Below are positions 52,573-61,855 of a stretch of DNA of 64,000 nt, one piece after another. Under the pieces are notes generated by a model, which searched no databases, had not been told where the DNA came from, and worked only from the letters and a program-made list of their open reading frames with translations. The DNA is from Secundilactobacillus kimchicus JCM 15530 (GTDB lineage: Bacteria; Bacillota; Bacilli; Lactobacillales; Lactobacillaceae): contig NZ_AZCX01000003.1 in the NCBI RefSeq assembly GCF_001433995.1, positions 186,001-250,000 on the forward strand, written 5' to 3'. How positions within the stretch are numbered: position 1 is the stretch's first letter; each line of letters begins with the position of its first letter. The translations under genes were made by a program, and so were the position numbers.

Positions 52573-53748
52573 TTAGCGAAACGACTGAGCCTTTTTCCCG
52601 ACCATCTTAACGACAACCATGATGACAACAAGGACGGCAATATTGGCGACAACCGCAATTTCAAATAACCGAGTATAGGACACAGATTCAATAATCAGTC
52701 CGCCAAATAACGGCCCTAGCGCCTTCCCCGCTGACGCCCACGAGTTAGACAAGCCCTGATACTTTCCCTTGCTAGCAAACGGTGTCAGGTCATTAACCAA
52801 AGCAGGAATTGCCGGAAATGCAGTCGCTTCCCCCACCGTCAAGATTGTCATCGCCACAACAAAGTCCCGGTATTGGTGAGCCCAAATCAGGACAACGAAC
52901 GATAACGTCACAAAGATCAAGCCGATGTATATTTGCCAGTATGGATTTTTGAACCAGTGAGCCAGCCAGTTGATCCCAATCTGAAAAATGACGATCAAAC
53001 CGGCATTTAACGTCCACAAGAAACTGTATTTTTCCATCGGAATCCCCATCCCGGTCATGTAAACAGATAGGTTTGACACCCATTGCTGATACATCACCCA
53101 GATGATGGCCAATGAAATGAAAAAGACGTAAATCACGGTCATATTCGCCTTGGGTAATTGGGCTGAGTCAGCCCGCCGTGCCTGCCTAGACTGAACAACG
53201 TTGGCTGCCGGCCGAAACTTGGTTAGAACGACCACCATAAAAATCACGTACAAACTAGTGGCAATAACAAATAACATGGGAATGCTGTGGCTGTAAATAA
53301 ACCCCACAATCGAAGTCCCAAAAACAATGCCAAGGTTGTTACCAAAGTACAGCATATTAAAGACAAACCGACCGTCACGGCCCTTAATGGACGTCCCAAG
53401 GGAATTGGTCACCGTAATTAACCAACCAGTCGCAAATCCCACAAAAACTAGCGCAACGGGATAGGCTGGCCAACCATGCCAAAATATCATCAAAAACGTC
53501 GTCAGAGTTGCTAAGCTAATGCCCTCAATCATGAGATGAAACGGATTAAACCGATCATACAGTTGTCCTGCAACGTAACTGCCCACGATGTTTGACCCAG
53601 AATACAGCAGTAATACAATGCCGACCGTCGTTAACGATTGATGTAGATTATTATGTAAATACACACTGGTCAACGGCCAGATAAAGCTATTGCCCACACT
53701 ACTAATGAAGGCACCGGTGACCAACCACTTTAATCGTATGGTTTGCAC
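52573..53748 (-). CDS. MFS transporter
   Basis: A 391-residue exporter with twelve hydrophobic segments. The loop motif GQLYDRFNPF between segments 2 and 3 and the TGWLITVTNSLGTSIKGRDGR block are MFS hallmarks of the small DHA1-like group. The central loop is poorly conserved. Start GTG 53748 follows GGGAG by 7 bases; a TTG 18 bases upstream is weaker. Substrate unknown. Confidence 0.85.
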   Translation of the reverse strand: MQTIRLKWLVTGAFISSVGNSFIWPLTSVYLHNNLHQSLTTVGIVLLLYSGSNIVGSYVAGQLYDRFNPFHLMIEGISLATLTTFLMIFWHGWPAYPVALVFVGFATGWLITVTNSLGTSIKGRDGRFVFNMLYFGNNLGIVFGTSIVGFIYSHSIPMLFVIATSLYVIFMVVVLTKFRPAANVVQSRQARRADSAQLPKANMTVIYVFFISLAIIWVMYQQWVSNLSVYMTGMGIPMEKYSFLWTLNAGLIVIFQIGINWLAHWFKNPYWQIYIGLIFVTLSFVVLIWAHQYRDFVVAMTILTVGEATAFPAIPALVNDLTPFASKGKYQGLSNSWASAGKALGPLFGGLIIESVSYTRLFEIAVVANIAVLVVIMVVVKMVGKKAQSFR

Positions 53749-53955
53749 ACCCTCACTCCCCTTCAACTTTAGAACTTCTTAACCCCTTTTTACAAATTGA
53801 AACTTTAAATTCAAACTTTCATCACAATTTTGGATTAAGATGGCACCATAGTCAATTAAAGTTAGTTGGCTATCACCTTTAAACTTAAACCTAAACATTG
53901 CATGAATAACTCCCCCCAAACTCCTCTAAATGTTTTAAAGGCGATTGACTCTAAG

Positions 53956-53992
53956 CGCAGCTCGTTCCCCCCTAACGAGCTGCGCTTTTTTG
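53956..53992 (-). terminator. Terminator hairpin downstream of the candidate small RNA
   Basis: AAGCGCAGCTCGT...ACGAGCTGCGCTTTTTT; works on the plus strand and, with AAA on the other side, possibly the minus strand. It lies between the small-RNA candidate and the MFS gene. Confidence 0.7.
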
Positions 53993-54009
53993 GTTTTTGG
54001 GTGGCATAC

Positions 54010-54085
54010 AAAAAAGCGGCGAGCCACGCCGACCTTCTGAACGCTTTCGCGCCGATCGTTGTGAACTCGCCATGGTTTGGCACCA
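54010..54085 (-). ncRNA. Candidate small RNA
   Basis: On the minus strand a near-consensus promoter TTGACA (54120-54115), 17-base spacer and GATACT (54097-54092) points at a start near 54085. The transcript would end about 76 bases later at a GC stem followed by TTTTTT (54015-54010). It closes on itself through GGCGAG (54071-54066) pairing with CTCGCC (54023-54018), with an inner CGC-GAAA-GCG hairpin. No protein gene is convincing here. No known RNA family was recognised. Confidence 0.55.
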
Positions 54086-54091
54086 GGAAAC

Positions 54092-54120
54092 AGTATCGCA
54101 TGGTTCCGCACCGGTGTCAA
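54092..54120 (-). promoter_or_regulatory. Strong promoter of the small-RNA candidate
   Basis: TTGACA, 17-base spacer, GATACT on the minus strand, in the gap between dnaB and the MFS gene with no start codon positioned to use it. Confidence 0.65.
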
Positions 54121-54155
54121 TCATCATTCAGCCAGATTCTAGCGAAACCAAAACG

Positions 54156-54184
54156 GCGGTCCGCTTTGTCAGCAGACCGCTGTT
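54156..54184 (-). terminator. Terminator of dnaB
   Basis: AGCGGTCTGC...GCGGACCGCC followed by GTTTT on the minus strand, about 45 bases after the dnaB stop. Confidence 0.7.
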
Positions 54185-54229
54185 TTAAGTATTTCTGAAA
54201 AGTCAACGCGGGCTGAGCCCTCGGTCGAC

Positions 54230-55627
54230 CTAATAAGTCGCTTGATCTGGCGTGTACGCAATGGACGAAAATTTGTTGTACGATTTCACGAACAACAACT
54301 TCACCGTTCCCCGCGGACCCGACCGGTTCTTTTCGATGATGACTTCAACTTCACCAACGTCTTGGGTGTCATCTTGACCACCACCGCCACCACCGTCGTT
54401 ATCATCACCGTCTTCGCGTTCGTAGTAGTCGTCACGGTACAGGAACGATACGATATCTGCATCTTGTTCAATCGATCCTGATTCACGAATATCCGATAAC
54501 ACAGGTCGTTTATCTTGGCGTTGCTCAACGCCCCGGGAAAGTTGGGATAACGCAATGACCGGCACGTGCAGTTCCTTGGCCAACTTCTTCAAGCTCCGAG
54601 AAATTGCCGACACTTCTTGTTGTCGGTTTTCGGCGCTTCCCGATTCGATGAGTTGCAAATAATCAATGAGAATTAACCCAAGGTTCCCGTTTTGTTCCTT
54701 ATCTAACCGTCGGCATTTTGCCCGAATTTCAGACATTTTGATCCCTGCCGTATCGTCAATAAAAATCTTGGCCTTGGATAGGCTGCCCATCGCCACAATG
54801 AGGTTTTGCCACTCATCTTCCGCCAATTGGCCGGTTCTCAAGTGGTTCGCATTGATACTACCTTCCGCACACAACATCCGGCTCACCAGCGATTCGGCAC
54901 CCATTTCCAAACTGAAAATGGCAACGGCTTTATCTGTTTTTGTCCCGACGTTTTGCGCAATATTTAAGGCAAAAGCGGTTTTTCCAACAGCCGGTCGGGC
55001 CGCTAAAATCATCAGTTCATCTTCGTGGAGGCCGGTTGTAATTTTATCCAAATCCCGATATCCCGTTGATAACCCCGTCACGGTGTCTTCTTGTTGTGAC
55101 AACCGATCAATATCTTCAAACGTGCTATTCAACACGTCTTTGATGACCTTAAACCCCGACTGATTTGTGGATTCCGAAACACTCATGATGGCCTGTTCAG
55201 CACTATCTAAGATGTCGGAAACTGGTTCATCCTCAGCGTAACCATCCGTCACAATCCGAGTTGCCGTTTGAATCAGCTTACGAAGGGTGGATTTTTCCCG
55301 AACAATTTTAGCGTAATAGGTGACGTTCGCCGCCGTTGGCACTGAAGAAGCCAGCTCTGCAATGTAGTTCACACCGCCGACGTCTTCCAATTGGTTTTGC
55401 CGGGTCAATCCATCCGTGACCGTCACTGCATCAATCGCTTCATCGCGATCATTCAGATCGATCATCACCTGAAAAATGAGTTGGTGGGCCCGACGATAAA
55501 AGTCGTCTGCTTGGATCTGCTCCATAGCATCGACTAACGCATCAGTATTCAAAAAGATGGCCCCTAATACGGCCTTTTCCGCCTCAATGTTTTGGGGCGG
55601 GGTTTGATCGCGCAATCCTTCGCTCAT
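54230..55627 (-). CDS. dnaB: Replicative DNA helicase DnaB (DnaC in Bacillus naming)
   Basis: A 465-residue hexameric helicase. The N-terminal domain (about 1-150) reads TPPQNIEAEKAVLGAIFLN; the RecA-like domain has Walker A ARPAVGKTAFALN (about 210-222), LILIDYLQLI (Walker B) and the C-terminal ALSQLSRGVEQRQDKRPVLSDIRESGSIEQDAD. It unwinds DNA at the fork. A low-complexity GGGGGG-rich segment near the C-terminus is common in lactobacilli. It follows rplI. Confidence 0.97.
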   Translation of the reverse strand: MSEGLRDQTPPQNIEAEKAVLGAIFLNTDALVDAMEQIQADDFYRRAHQLIFQVMIDLNDRDEAIDAVTVTDGLTRQNQLEDVGGVNYIAELASSVPTAANVTYYAKIVREKSTLRKLIQTATRIVTDGYAEDEPVSDILDSAEQAIMSVSESTNQSGFKVIKDVLNSTFEDIDRLSQQEDTVTGLSTGYRDLDKITTGLHEDELMILAARPAVGKTAFALNIAQNVGTKTDKAVAIFSLEMGAESLVSRMLCAEGSINANHLRTGQLAEDEWQNLIVAMGSLSKAKIFIDDTAGIKMSEIRAKCRRLDKEQNGNLGLILIDYLQLIESGSAENRQQEVSAISRSLKKLAKELHVPVIALSQLSRGVEQRQDKRPVLSDIRESGSIEQDADIVSFLYRDDYYEREDGDDNDGGGGGGQDDTQDVGEVEVIIEKNRSGPRGTVKLLFVKSYNKFSSIAYTPDQATY

Positions 55628-55697
55628 TTTCTAGTTCCCCTTTAAAATTAACCCGAAACGCCAACAAGGCAGCACTCTGGCTGCCCTGACGACGTGT

Positions 55698-56156
55698 CTA
55701 TGCTTCGCTGACGTGCACCCGAATCGTTGCGGTAATGTCTTGATGCAACTTAACTGGAACGTTGACGTAACCCATCATTTTGATTGGTTCGTTTAATTCC
55801 ATCTTGTGCTTATCCAGCTTAATGTCATACTGCTTGCTTAATGCCTGAATGATTTGCTTGCTGGAAATGGCCCCAAATAACCGCCCATCCGTGCCAGCTT
55901 TAGCCGTTAACTCGACCACCGTCGCATCATCTTCCAGCTTTAATTTGAGCTGTTCAGCTTCAGCTTTTACTTCAGCTTCCCGCTTTTCTTCAGCCTTTTG
56001 TTGACCCTTTAGTTGGCTCATAGCACCCTTTGTTGCTGCTTTTGCCTTCCCTTGTTTAATAAGGAAGTTTTGGGCGTAACCATCGGGTAAGTCCTTCACT
56101 TCGCCACGTTTGCCTTTACCGCGAACGTCTTGTAAAAAGATGACTTTCACAGTCAA
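55698..56156 (-). CDS. rplI: 50S ribosomal protein L9
   Basis: A 152-residue ribosomal protein. The N-terminal MTVKVIFLQDVRGKGKRGEVKDLPDGYAQNFLI RNA-binding domain is linked by a long charged helix (about 45-75) to the C-terminal domain (LFGAISSKQIIQAL). Length is normal. Ordered gdpP-rplI-dnaB on the minus strand, as in many Firmicutes. Confidence 0.98.
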   Translation of the reverse strand: MTVKVIFLQDVRGKGKRGEVKDLPDGYAQNFLIKQGKAKAATKGAMSQLKGQQKAEEKREAEVKAEAEQLKLKLEDDATVVELTAKAGTDGRLFGAISSKQIIQALSKQYDIKLDKHKMELNEPIKMMGYVNVPVKLHQDITATIRVHVSEA

Positions 56157-56233
56157 TCACTCCTTTAGCGTTCGATTTGCGCCACTAGCGAGACCGCTAA
56201 CGACTATTTCATTCAACAATCCTACCACATTCT

Positions 56234-58258
56234 CTACTGCTCGTCACCGTCTTCGGCGGCCGCATCTTGACCATTTAAAATATCGATGAGCTGTTGCTTA
56301 ACATCGGCTATGGTGTGGTCGGCAATCTGGGTCGCGCCACTTGATAAGTGACCGCCACCGCCCATTTTTTCCATAATAATCTGAACGTTAACCTGCCCTA
56401 AACTTCGTGCAGAAACCCCGATGCGACCATCATCACGTTTCGTAATGACAAACGAGGCATCCACGCCGGACATGTTCAATAGGTCGTCGGCTGCCTGAGC
56501 TGCTGTAACGGAGTCGTAAATCTGGTCTTCCTCCCCCGCCACAACAGCCATCCCGTCGTTAACGAATTCCACGAGTTCAATCAAGTGGTTACGTTGCAAG
56601 AAATCATCCACATTTTCCTTCATCAACTGTTGCATTTGCACCGAATCGGCCCCGGCAGAACGCAGGTAACTGGCAGCGTCGAAGGTTCGTGACCCGGTCC
56701 GAAGGCTAAACGACTTGGTATCAATGAAGATCCCAGTTAACATCGCCGTTGCTTCGATCTTATTAATCGGTTCACTTTCCTGGGACTGATATTCAAACAT
56801 TTCCGCGATCAACTCACACGTTGAGCTGGCATAGGGTTCGATATAAACCAACATTGGGTTTTCTGGAAACTCTTCGCCCCGGCGGTGATGGTCAATAATC
56901 ATTACCCGGTTTTCGAGCCGGTGATACAAGTCACTTGAAATCGACAGGGATGGCTTCGAATGGTCCACCATCACGAGTAAGCTCTGCTTTGTCGCACGGT
57001 TTAGGGCCTCATCAGCCGTAATGATGGCATCTGAGATCTCCGGATAGTCTGCCAGTGAATCCAATAGGCGTTGAACGTCAGAGTGAACACTGTGCTTGTC
57101 TAGGACAATGTAGCACGTCTTACCGTTCATTTGCGCAATTCGCCGAATCCCCATGCAGGCACCAATCGAATCCATGTCAGGTTGTTGGTGCCCCTGAACA
57201 AAGATCTGGTCCGACTGACTCATTAACTCTTGAAGGGCCTGCGAAATCATCCGGGCCCGGACTCGAGTCCGCTTTTCCATCGGATTCGTTTTACCACCGT
57301 AGAACCGAGCCTCTTCGTCTTGAGCCCGAACCACAACTTGGTCACCACCCCGACCAAGTGCCAGATCAAGGTTGCTTTGTGCTTGATCCGCTAGCTTCGT
57401 CAAATTGGCATCGCCGTATGCAATCCCGACACTCAGCGTTAACGGGTAATTCTGCTTAGACGTGCTTTCTCGAATAGTGTCCAAAATGCTGAATTTATCT
57501 TCTTCAATGGCCTTTAAAGACTGGGCGTATAAGAAGACGAAGAAGTGGTCGTCATCCAAACGCTTCAAGTAGACGCCATACTGTTGGGCCCACTGGGACA
57601 ACGCATTCGTCACGTAGTTTCTCAAATTACTGATATCTTGGTCGGTCATCGACTGGGTAATCTCGTCGTAGTTATCCAAGAAAACCTGCCCAATCGCCAC
57701 TCGCTCGTTATCATAGCGCTGTTGAATCTGTGCAAAGTGGGTGACTTCCATCATGTAAACCGCCTGGACATCAGGCTGGACCAGCATTGAAAACTGCCGG
57801 TCACCCCAGGTCACGGTTGTCGGATGCTCCTGGCCGGCATTGTCCTTGATAAGCTGGTCAAGCTCAGGTGCGACGTCGCTTAACCGGTGGCTCAAAACGT
57901 TCGTGTCACCAAAATACTGTTGGAGGTATGGGTTAACCCATTCAATCGCATCGTTCTCGTCGAAAATCATGACCCCAACGGGCATGTCAATCAGCGCCTG
58001 CTGCTCGCCTCGATTGATCCGAAACGATAAGTCTGCAATATACCGGTTCGTATCCGCACTAATTTTGTTCATCGTGTTCAATGTAAAGATCAGACAAATA
58101 ATGACGGCCACGAGACCAATACCACCAAGAACCCAAGAGTACATGAATGCCAAAATAAGCCCGGCCGCAGACAACGCAAAAATAAACAGTGCGATGCCTC
58201 TCAATCGCTGGTTTCTTAAAAATTCAGGCATACTGCCTCGTGAGAAAAAATCATTCAT
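56234..58258 (-). CDS. gdpP: Cyclic-di-AMP phosphodiesterase GdpP
   Basis: A 674-residue membrane enzyme. Two N-terminal membrane segments, a PAS-like domain, a degenerate GGDEF domain (LALGRGGDQVVV), then DHH/DHHA1 phosphodiesterase motifs DMDSIGACMG and MIIDHHRRGEEF. It hydrolyses c-di-AMP to pApA and so adjusts potassium and cell-wall homeostasis. ATG 58258 follows GGGGAG by 6 bases; the longer frame is unsupported. It precedes rplI. Confidence 0.96.
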   Translation of the reverse strand: MNDFFSRGSMPEFLRNQRLRGIALFIFALSAAGLILAFMYSWVLGGIGLVAVIICLIFTLNTMNKISADTNRYIADLSFRINRGEQQALIDMPVGVMIFDENDAIEWVNPYLQQYFGDTNVLSHRLSDVAPELDQLIKDNAGQEHPTTVTWGDRQFSMLVQPDVQAVYMMEVTHFAQIQQRYDNERVAIGQVFLDNYDEITQSMTDQDISNLRNYVTNALSQWAQQYGVYLKRLDDDHFFVFLYAQSLKAIEEDKFSILDTIRESTSKQNYPLTLSVGIAYGDANLTKLADQAQSNLDLALGRGGDQVVVRAQDEEARFYGGKTNPMEKRTRVRARMISQALQELMSQSDQIFVQGHQQPDMDSIGACMGIRRIAQMNGKTCYIVLDKHSVHSDVQRLLDSLADYPEISDAIITADEALNRATKQSLLVMVDHSKPSLSISSDLYHRLENRVMIIDHHRRGEEFPENPMLVYIEPYASSTCELIAEMFEYQSQESEPINKIEATAMLTGIFIDTKSFSLRTGSRTFDAASYLRSAGADSVQMQQLMKENVDDFLQRNHLIELVEFVNDGMAVVAGEEDQIYDSVTAAQAADDLLNMSGVDASFVITKRDDGRIGVSARSLGQVNVQIIMEKMGGGGHLSSGATQIADHTIADVKQQLIDILNGQDAAAEDGDEQ

Positions 58259-58557
58259 GATGACTCCCCTAATCTTTAGGTAATAGTAGTTACATTTTAG
58301 CACAATCCCCGATTTGATTCGATATTTCACCCGGATTTGTCGTGGGGCCTCACCAATCAGCTAAACCAATGTAGCAGCATTAACAAACGATTCATTAGCC
58401 CCAACGAGAAGCGTCCCCTCAGTAGACCTAGACCGGTTAATCAATGGCCCAGTTTGTTCGCCCACAAACTTTTTTCAAAAACACTTACGAAGATCATTTT
58501 TTTCTGGTAATGTAACCAGTTGTGTAAAAAATGAAATGAAAGTAGGACTTAATAACT
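58259..58557. other. Divergent spacer with an operator-like palindrome
   Basis: Between gdpP and the DHA2-type MFS gene. CTGGT (58504-58508) and ACCAG (58515-58519) form an inverted repeat just upstream of the MFS start, a candidate repressor site. No gene seen. Confidence 0.4.
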
Positions 58558-59985
58558 ATGGAACAAACTGCAACTTTGAGTGCTACACAACCTCGGGTCG
58601 TCGTTAAACACCCCAAACTTGCCATGGTCAGCATGCTGATCGGCGCCTTTGTTGGAATGTTTAGCGAGACCTCTCTTAATATTGCGCTTCCCCAACTAGA
58701 AGCTAACCTCGGTGTGACAACCGCCACCGTTCAATGGCTAGTGACCGGCTACATGCTCATTATCGGGGTTGTGTTGCCTCTAAACTCATTATTAACTAAA
58801 TGGTTAACCACTCGTCAAATTGTCATTTTTGGGCTGTTAGACTTTATCGTTGGGGCCGTCATTGCGGCCCTGGCCCCATCATTTGCTCTCTTGTTAATGG
58901 GTCGGATGATTCAAGGAATTGCGACTGGCCTCATTTTACCGCTCATGTTTACCGTCGCCATGCAGGTCTTTCCATCCGTTAAGTTAGGCACGGCCATGGG
59001 AGTCTGTGCGTTAGTCATCATGTTTGCCCCGGCCATCGGCCCAACATTGACTGGCTTGATTCTTGCCAAATTATCTTGGCACTGGATTTTCTGGTCATTT
59101 GTTCCGTTTCTAGCCATTGCGTTAATTTTTGCCGTGACCTCACTTGAAAACGTCGGCGACTTAACGCACCAAAAAATCGACGGCCTCTCAATTTTGACCA
59201 GCGTCATCGGTTTTGCTGGGTTGGTTATGGGGGTCAGCTTCGCGTCAGACAAGGGCTGGGGATCGCCAATGGTCCTTGGTCTCTTCGTCGTTGCGCTCAT
59301 CGCTTTAGCCATTTACATTTACCGGCAACTGCACCTTGAACAACCTATTTTAAACCTCAAAATATTCGCTAATCCGGCGTTTCGAGCTGGTGCTTTGCTG
59401 GTGATGTTAGACTTCGGAATCATCTTATCAGCCATGTATATCCTGCCCATGTACCTGCAAAATGGCCTGGCAGTAGCTGTGGCGATGACCGGTATTATCA
59501 TGTTACCCGGTGGCGTGGTCAACGCTCTGGTATCCGCTATTTCCGGCCGCTTATTTGATAACTTTGGGGCCAAATGGCTCACCCGGCTTGGCTTTTTTAT
59601 CGCTTTGATTGGCGCCGGCATGCTGATGATGACCAACGCTCACAGTAGCCTGGCCATGGTGATTGCCGCTCACATCGTCATGATGATCGGAGCGCCACTG
59701 GCTATGTCCCCCGCTCAAACCCACGCACTGAACGCCTTGAACGGACCAGCTTCGGGCGATGGTAGCACCATCATGAACACCCTCCAACAAATTGTCGGGG
59801 CCATTGCAACCGCCCTAGCCACCAGTCTACTGGTCTTTGGCCGAACCAATAGTCATCTGGCGACCCCCCAAGCAGCCTTTACCGCTGGGGCCCACGTGGC
59901 TATCTGGTTGCCAATTGGCCTATCGGTGATTGCCCTTTTAATCACGTTTACCACGACGTCGTTTAAGCAGTCAACCAAGTCATAA
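58558..59985 (+). CDS. DHA2-family MFS multidrug exporter
   Basis: A 475-residue transporter with about fourteen hydrophobic segments. NIALPQLEANLGVTTATVQWLVTGYML and RMIQGIATGLILPLMFTVAMQVFP are the classic DHA2 (EmrB/QacA) blocks. It probably expels drugs or toxic compounds using the proton gradient. It stands alone; no adjacent regulator. The start follows AGTAGGA. Confidence 0.9.
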   Translation: MEQTATLSATQPRVVVKHPKLAMVSMLIGAFVGMFSETSLNIALPQLEANLGVTTATVQWLVTGYMLIIGVVLPLNSLLTKWLTTRQIVIFGLLDFIVGAVIAALAPSFALLLMGRMIQGIATGLILPLMFTVAMQVFPSVKLGTAMGVCALVIMFAPAIGPTLTGLILAKLSWHWIFWSFVPFLAIALIFAVTSLENVGDLTHQKIDGLSILTSVIGFAGLVMGVSFASDKGWGSPMVLGLFVVALIALAIYIYRQLHLEQPILNLKIFANPAFRAGALLVMLDFGIILSAMYILPMYLQNGLAVAVAMTGIIMLPGGVVNALVSAISGRLFDNFGAKWLTRLGFFIALIGAGMLMMTNAHSSLAMVIAAHIVMMIGAPLAMSPAQTHALNALNGPASGDGSTIMNTLQQIVGAIATALATSLLVFGRTNSHLATPQAAFTAGAHVAIWLPIGLSVIALLITFTTTSFKQSTKS

Positions 59986-59998
59986 TCCGTTAACGAAC

Positions 59999-60032
59999 CC
60001 GTCAACCACTTTTGGTTGGCGGGTTTTTGAGT
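59999..60032 (+). terminator. Terminator of the DHA2 gene
   Basis: AACCCGTCAACCACTTTTGGTTGGCGGGTTTTT, a stem with T run. Confidence 0.85.
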
Positions 60033-60085
60033 TTTAAGCAAAATAAAGGGCAGCTTGAACGCTGTCAAGCCACCCCTTATTAGAA

Positions 60086-60994
60086 TTACTTCAAAATTTG
60101 ATTAAGTGCTCGATACTGGTCTAGCATCCATGACTTGTAATCATGGCCAGCCGGCAGCGTTTCGGTTACTTTAAGCACTGGGACCCGGTTTTCATTCGCC
60201 ATGGCCACCAGGTTTTGCACGGTCTTACTCGTCACTTGTTTGTTGTAAACGAAGAAGGCCACCTGCCGTTTTTTAAGCCCTTGGTGCATATCCGTGAGCA
60301 TTTTAGGCGACGGATCTGTTTCGTTTTCCACGGCCTCTTCAAAGCCATGGTTTCCAACTTTAAAGCCCATGGCTTCAATCGCGTAGTCAAAGACCGGCTC
60401 ACTCACATAAACCGCCTTATTAGCGGTTTTCTTGGCCGTTGCTTTTAATTGGTCAAGTTCTGCATTAATTGGTTTTAACGACTCAATATACTTTTGGGCA
60501 TTTTTTTGGAAGTAAGCCTTATTTTTAGGTTGTAAAGTCCCAAACTTTGCAGCTAAGGCGTTGGCCAGGGCCGGCATTGTTTTAGGGTTGTACCAAAGAT
60601 GCGGATTATCGCCATCTTTCTTATGCATCACGTTCTCGCCAACCTTGAGAAAAGTGGTATCGTGACCATGGCTTACCAGCTTATTCATCCAGGTATCGTA
60701 ACCAATTCCGTTGGCTACAGCCACGTCAGCGCCCGCCACTTCTTTTGCCACAGCCGGCGTTGGCTCATAGTCGTGAGGGTCAACAGACGGCTTGTTGATG
60801 ATTGACTTAACCGTTCCCTTGTTACCAACGACGGCCCTCGCCACTTCGCCATAAAAGTCAGTCGACGTCACGACGTTGATTTGGCCACTCTTTTTTTGAC
60901 CTGACGTCTGACCACAAGCAGCCAAGACAATTCCGAGACTGAACACGGCAACAACGGCCGCCAGTCGCTTTAAAAACCGGTGCGTTTTAAACAT
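60086..60994 (-). CDS. Zinc-binding ABC transporter lipoprotein (ZnuA/AdcA-like)
   Basis: A 302-residue cluster A-I substrate-binding protein. Signal peptide with lipobox LAAC (C27). Metal-ligand-type histidines occur in DPHDYEPTP, DNPHLWYNPKTMP and NHGFEEAVENE. It lacks the long histidine-rich loop of classical AdcA. No ATPase or permease gene adjoins, so it must share them with another locus. Upstream lie two Zur-like palindromes. The zinc (over manganese) call is partly from the rest of the module. Confidence 0.88.
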   Translation of the reverse strand: MFKTHRFLKRLAAVVAVFSLGIVLAACGQTSGQKKSGQINVVTSTDFYGEVARAVVGNKGTVKSIINKPSVDPHDYEPTPAVAKEVAGADVAVANGIGYDTWMNKLVSHGHDTTFLKVGENVMHKKDGDNPHLWYNPKTMPALANALAAKFGTLQPKNKAYFQKNAQKYIESLKPINAELDQLKATAKKTANKAVYVSEPVFDYAIEAMGFKVGNHGFEEAVENETDPSPKMLTDMHQGLKKRQVAFFVYNKQVTSKTVQNLVAMANENRVPVLKVTETLPAGHDYKSWMLDQYRALNQILK

Positions 60995-61018
60995 TTCAAA
61001 ATAGCCCCCAAAATAAAA

Positions 61019-61031
61019 AGTAATTATTACT
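61019..61031. promoter_or_regulatory. Zur-like box 1
   Basis: Perfect palindrome AGTAATTATTACT, close to the GTAATNATTAC core of Firmicute Zur boxes, 25 bases upstream of the zinc lipoprotein start. Confidence 0.65.
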
Positions 61032-61063
61032 CTTTATAGAGTACAAAAAAGTCTCGTGATTGT

Positions 61064-61084
61064 AAATAGTAATTTTTACTATTT
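61064..61084. promoter_or_regulatory. Zur-like box 2
   Basis: Perfect 21-bp inverted repeat: arms AAATAGTAA (61064-61072) and TTACTATTT (61076-61084). It overlaps the -35 (TTTACA on minus) of the lipoprotein promoter and sits just after the amidase stop. Confidence 0.6.
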
Positions 61085-61090
61085 GCCAAA

Positions 61091-61765
61091 TTAATTTAAT
61101 TTTCCATAATCCTGTTTGATTAACTGGTAAAGTTGCGCCATTGAATAAGCCTGACCAAAATACCGGCGACCGGCTGTCTTATAATAGCCGTCTGGATCAG
61201 TATGGTCGGTCCCACCTAAAAACTGAGAAACCGCGTGATGTGACCAAACGGTGCCCTTCCCATCATAGGCGGCGTCATTGGGCTTCAAGTGATACTGTTT
61301 CAGTAACTTGGCCGTGAAGTAAGCCGCATTAGCAGCCTGTTTAGCAAATTGCTTCTTCGAATGGACTTCAACCTGTTCAAACTGCAAGAACCGCGCATTA
61401 GCCGGATAGCCCGCCCCCCACGCGAGGTAGTTTGTGTTGGCAATGTTAATAATGTGAGTGCCGTCAATAAAGGCGTGAACAAACCCATTTGAATAGTTAC
61501 GCTTCATGTACGCGATTTCACTAAATATGTTGGAATTTGGATTTCCCGTTTCGTGCACAACGACCCCCTCTGGTTTTTTGAAACCATGTCGGTAACGATA
61601 CTTCGGAAAGCCGTGCCAAATCCGCTTACTAACTGCTACCGGTTCAATATGATGCATCGCGATATACTGATTAACCATACTGGTACTAGCGTCAGCCGTA
61701 CCATGACAAAAGCCCAAGACCCCGATAAAAACGGCACCCATCACCACAAATCGATTTAACTTCAT
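61091..61765 (-). CDS. Secreted N-acetylmuramoyl-L-alanine amidase (PGRP type)
   Basis: A 224-residue exported amidase. Signal peptide (about 1-26, ending GTADAS). The amidase_2 zinc site is built from VVHETGN (H), later HAFIDGTH and VWSHHAVSQFLGGTDHTDPDGYY. It cuts the amide between muramic acid and the stem peptide. No cell-wall anchor is present. A perfect GGTAAC-C-GTTACC palindrome upstream matches the boxes of neighbouring zinc genes, so zinc control is likely. Confidence 0.88.
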   Translation of the reverse strand: MKLNRFVVMGAVFIGVLGFCHGTADASTSMVNQYIAMHHIEPVAVSKRIWHGFPKYRYRHGFKKPEGVVVHETGNPNSNIFSEIAYMKRNYSNGFVHAFIDGTHIINIANTNYLAWGAGYPANARFLQFEQVEVHSKKQFAKQAANAAYFTAKLLKQYHLKPNDAAYDGKGTVWSHHAVSQFLGGTDHTDPDGYYKTAGRRYFGQAYSMAQLYQLIKQDYGKLN

Positions 61766-61806
61766 GACTTATCCTCCTAATTTCAATAACCGTTGCTAAG
61801 TTTAGT

Positions 61807-61819
61807 GGTAACCGTTACC
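61807..61819. promoter_or_regulatory. Zur-like box 3
   Basis: Perfect palindrome GGTAACCGTTACC, in the divergent region between amidase and rpmG. Confidence 0.6.
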
Positions 61820-61855
61820 CTTTTCAAGTTACAGTTAAATAACAATTCTTTTTCA

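Noticed and set aside
53862-54198. Open frames across the dnaB-MFS gap as proteins
   Set aside because: They overlap terminator and promoter-like signals on both strands, lack ribosome-binding sites and show no family features.
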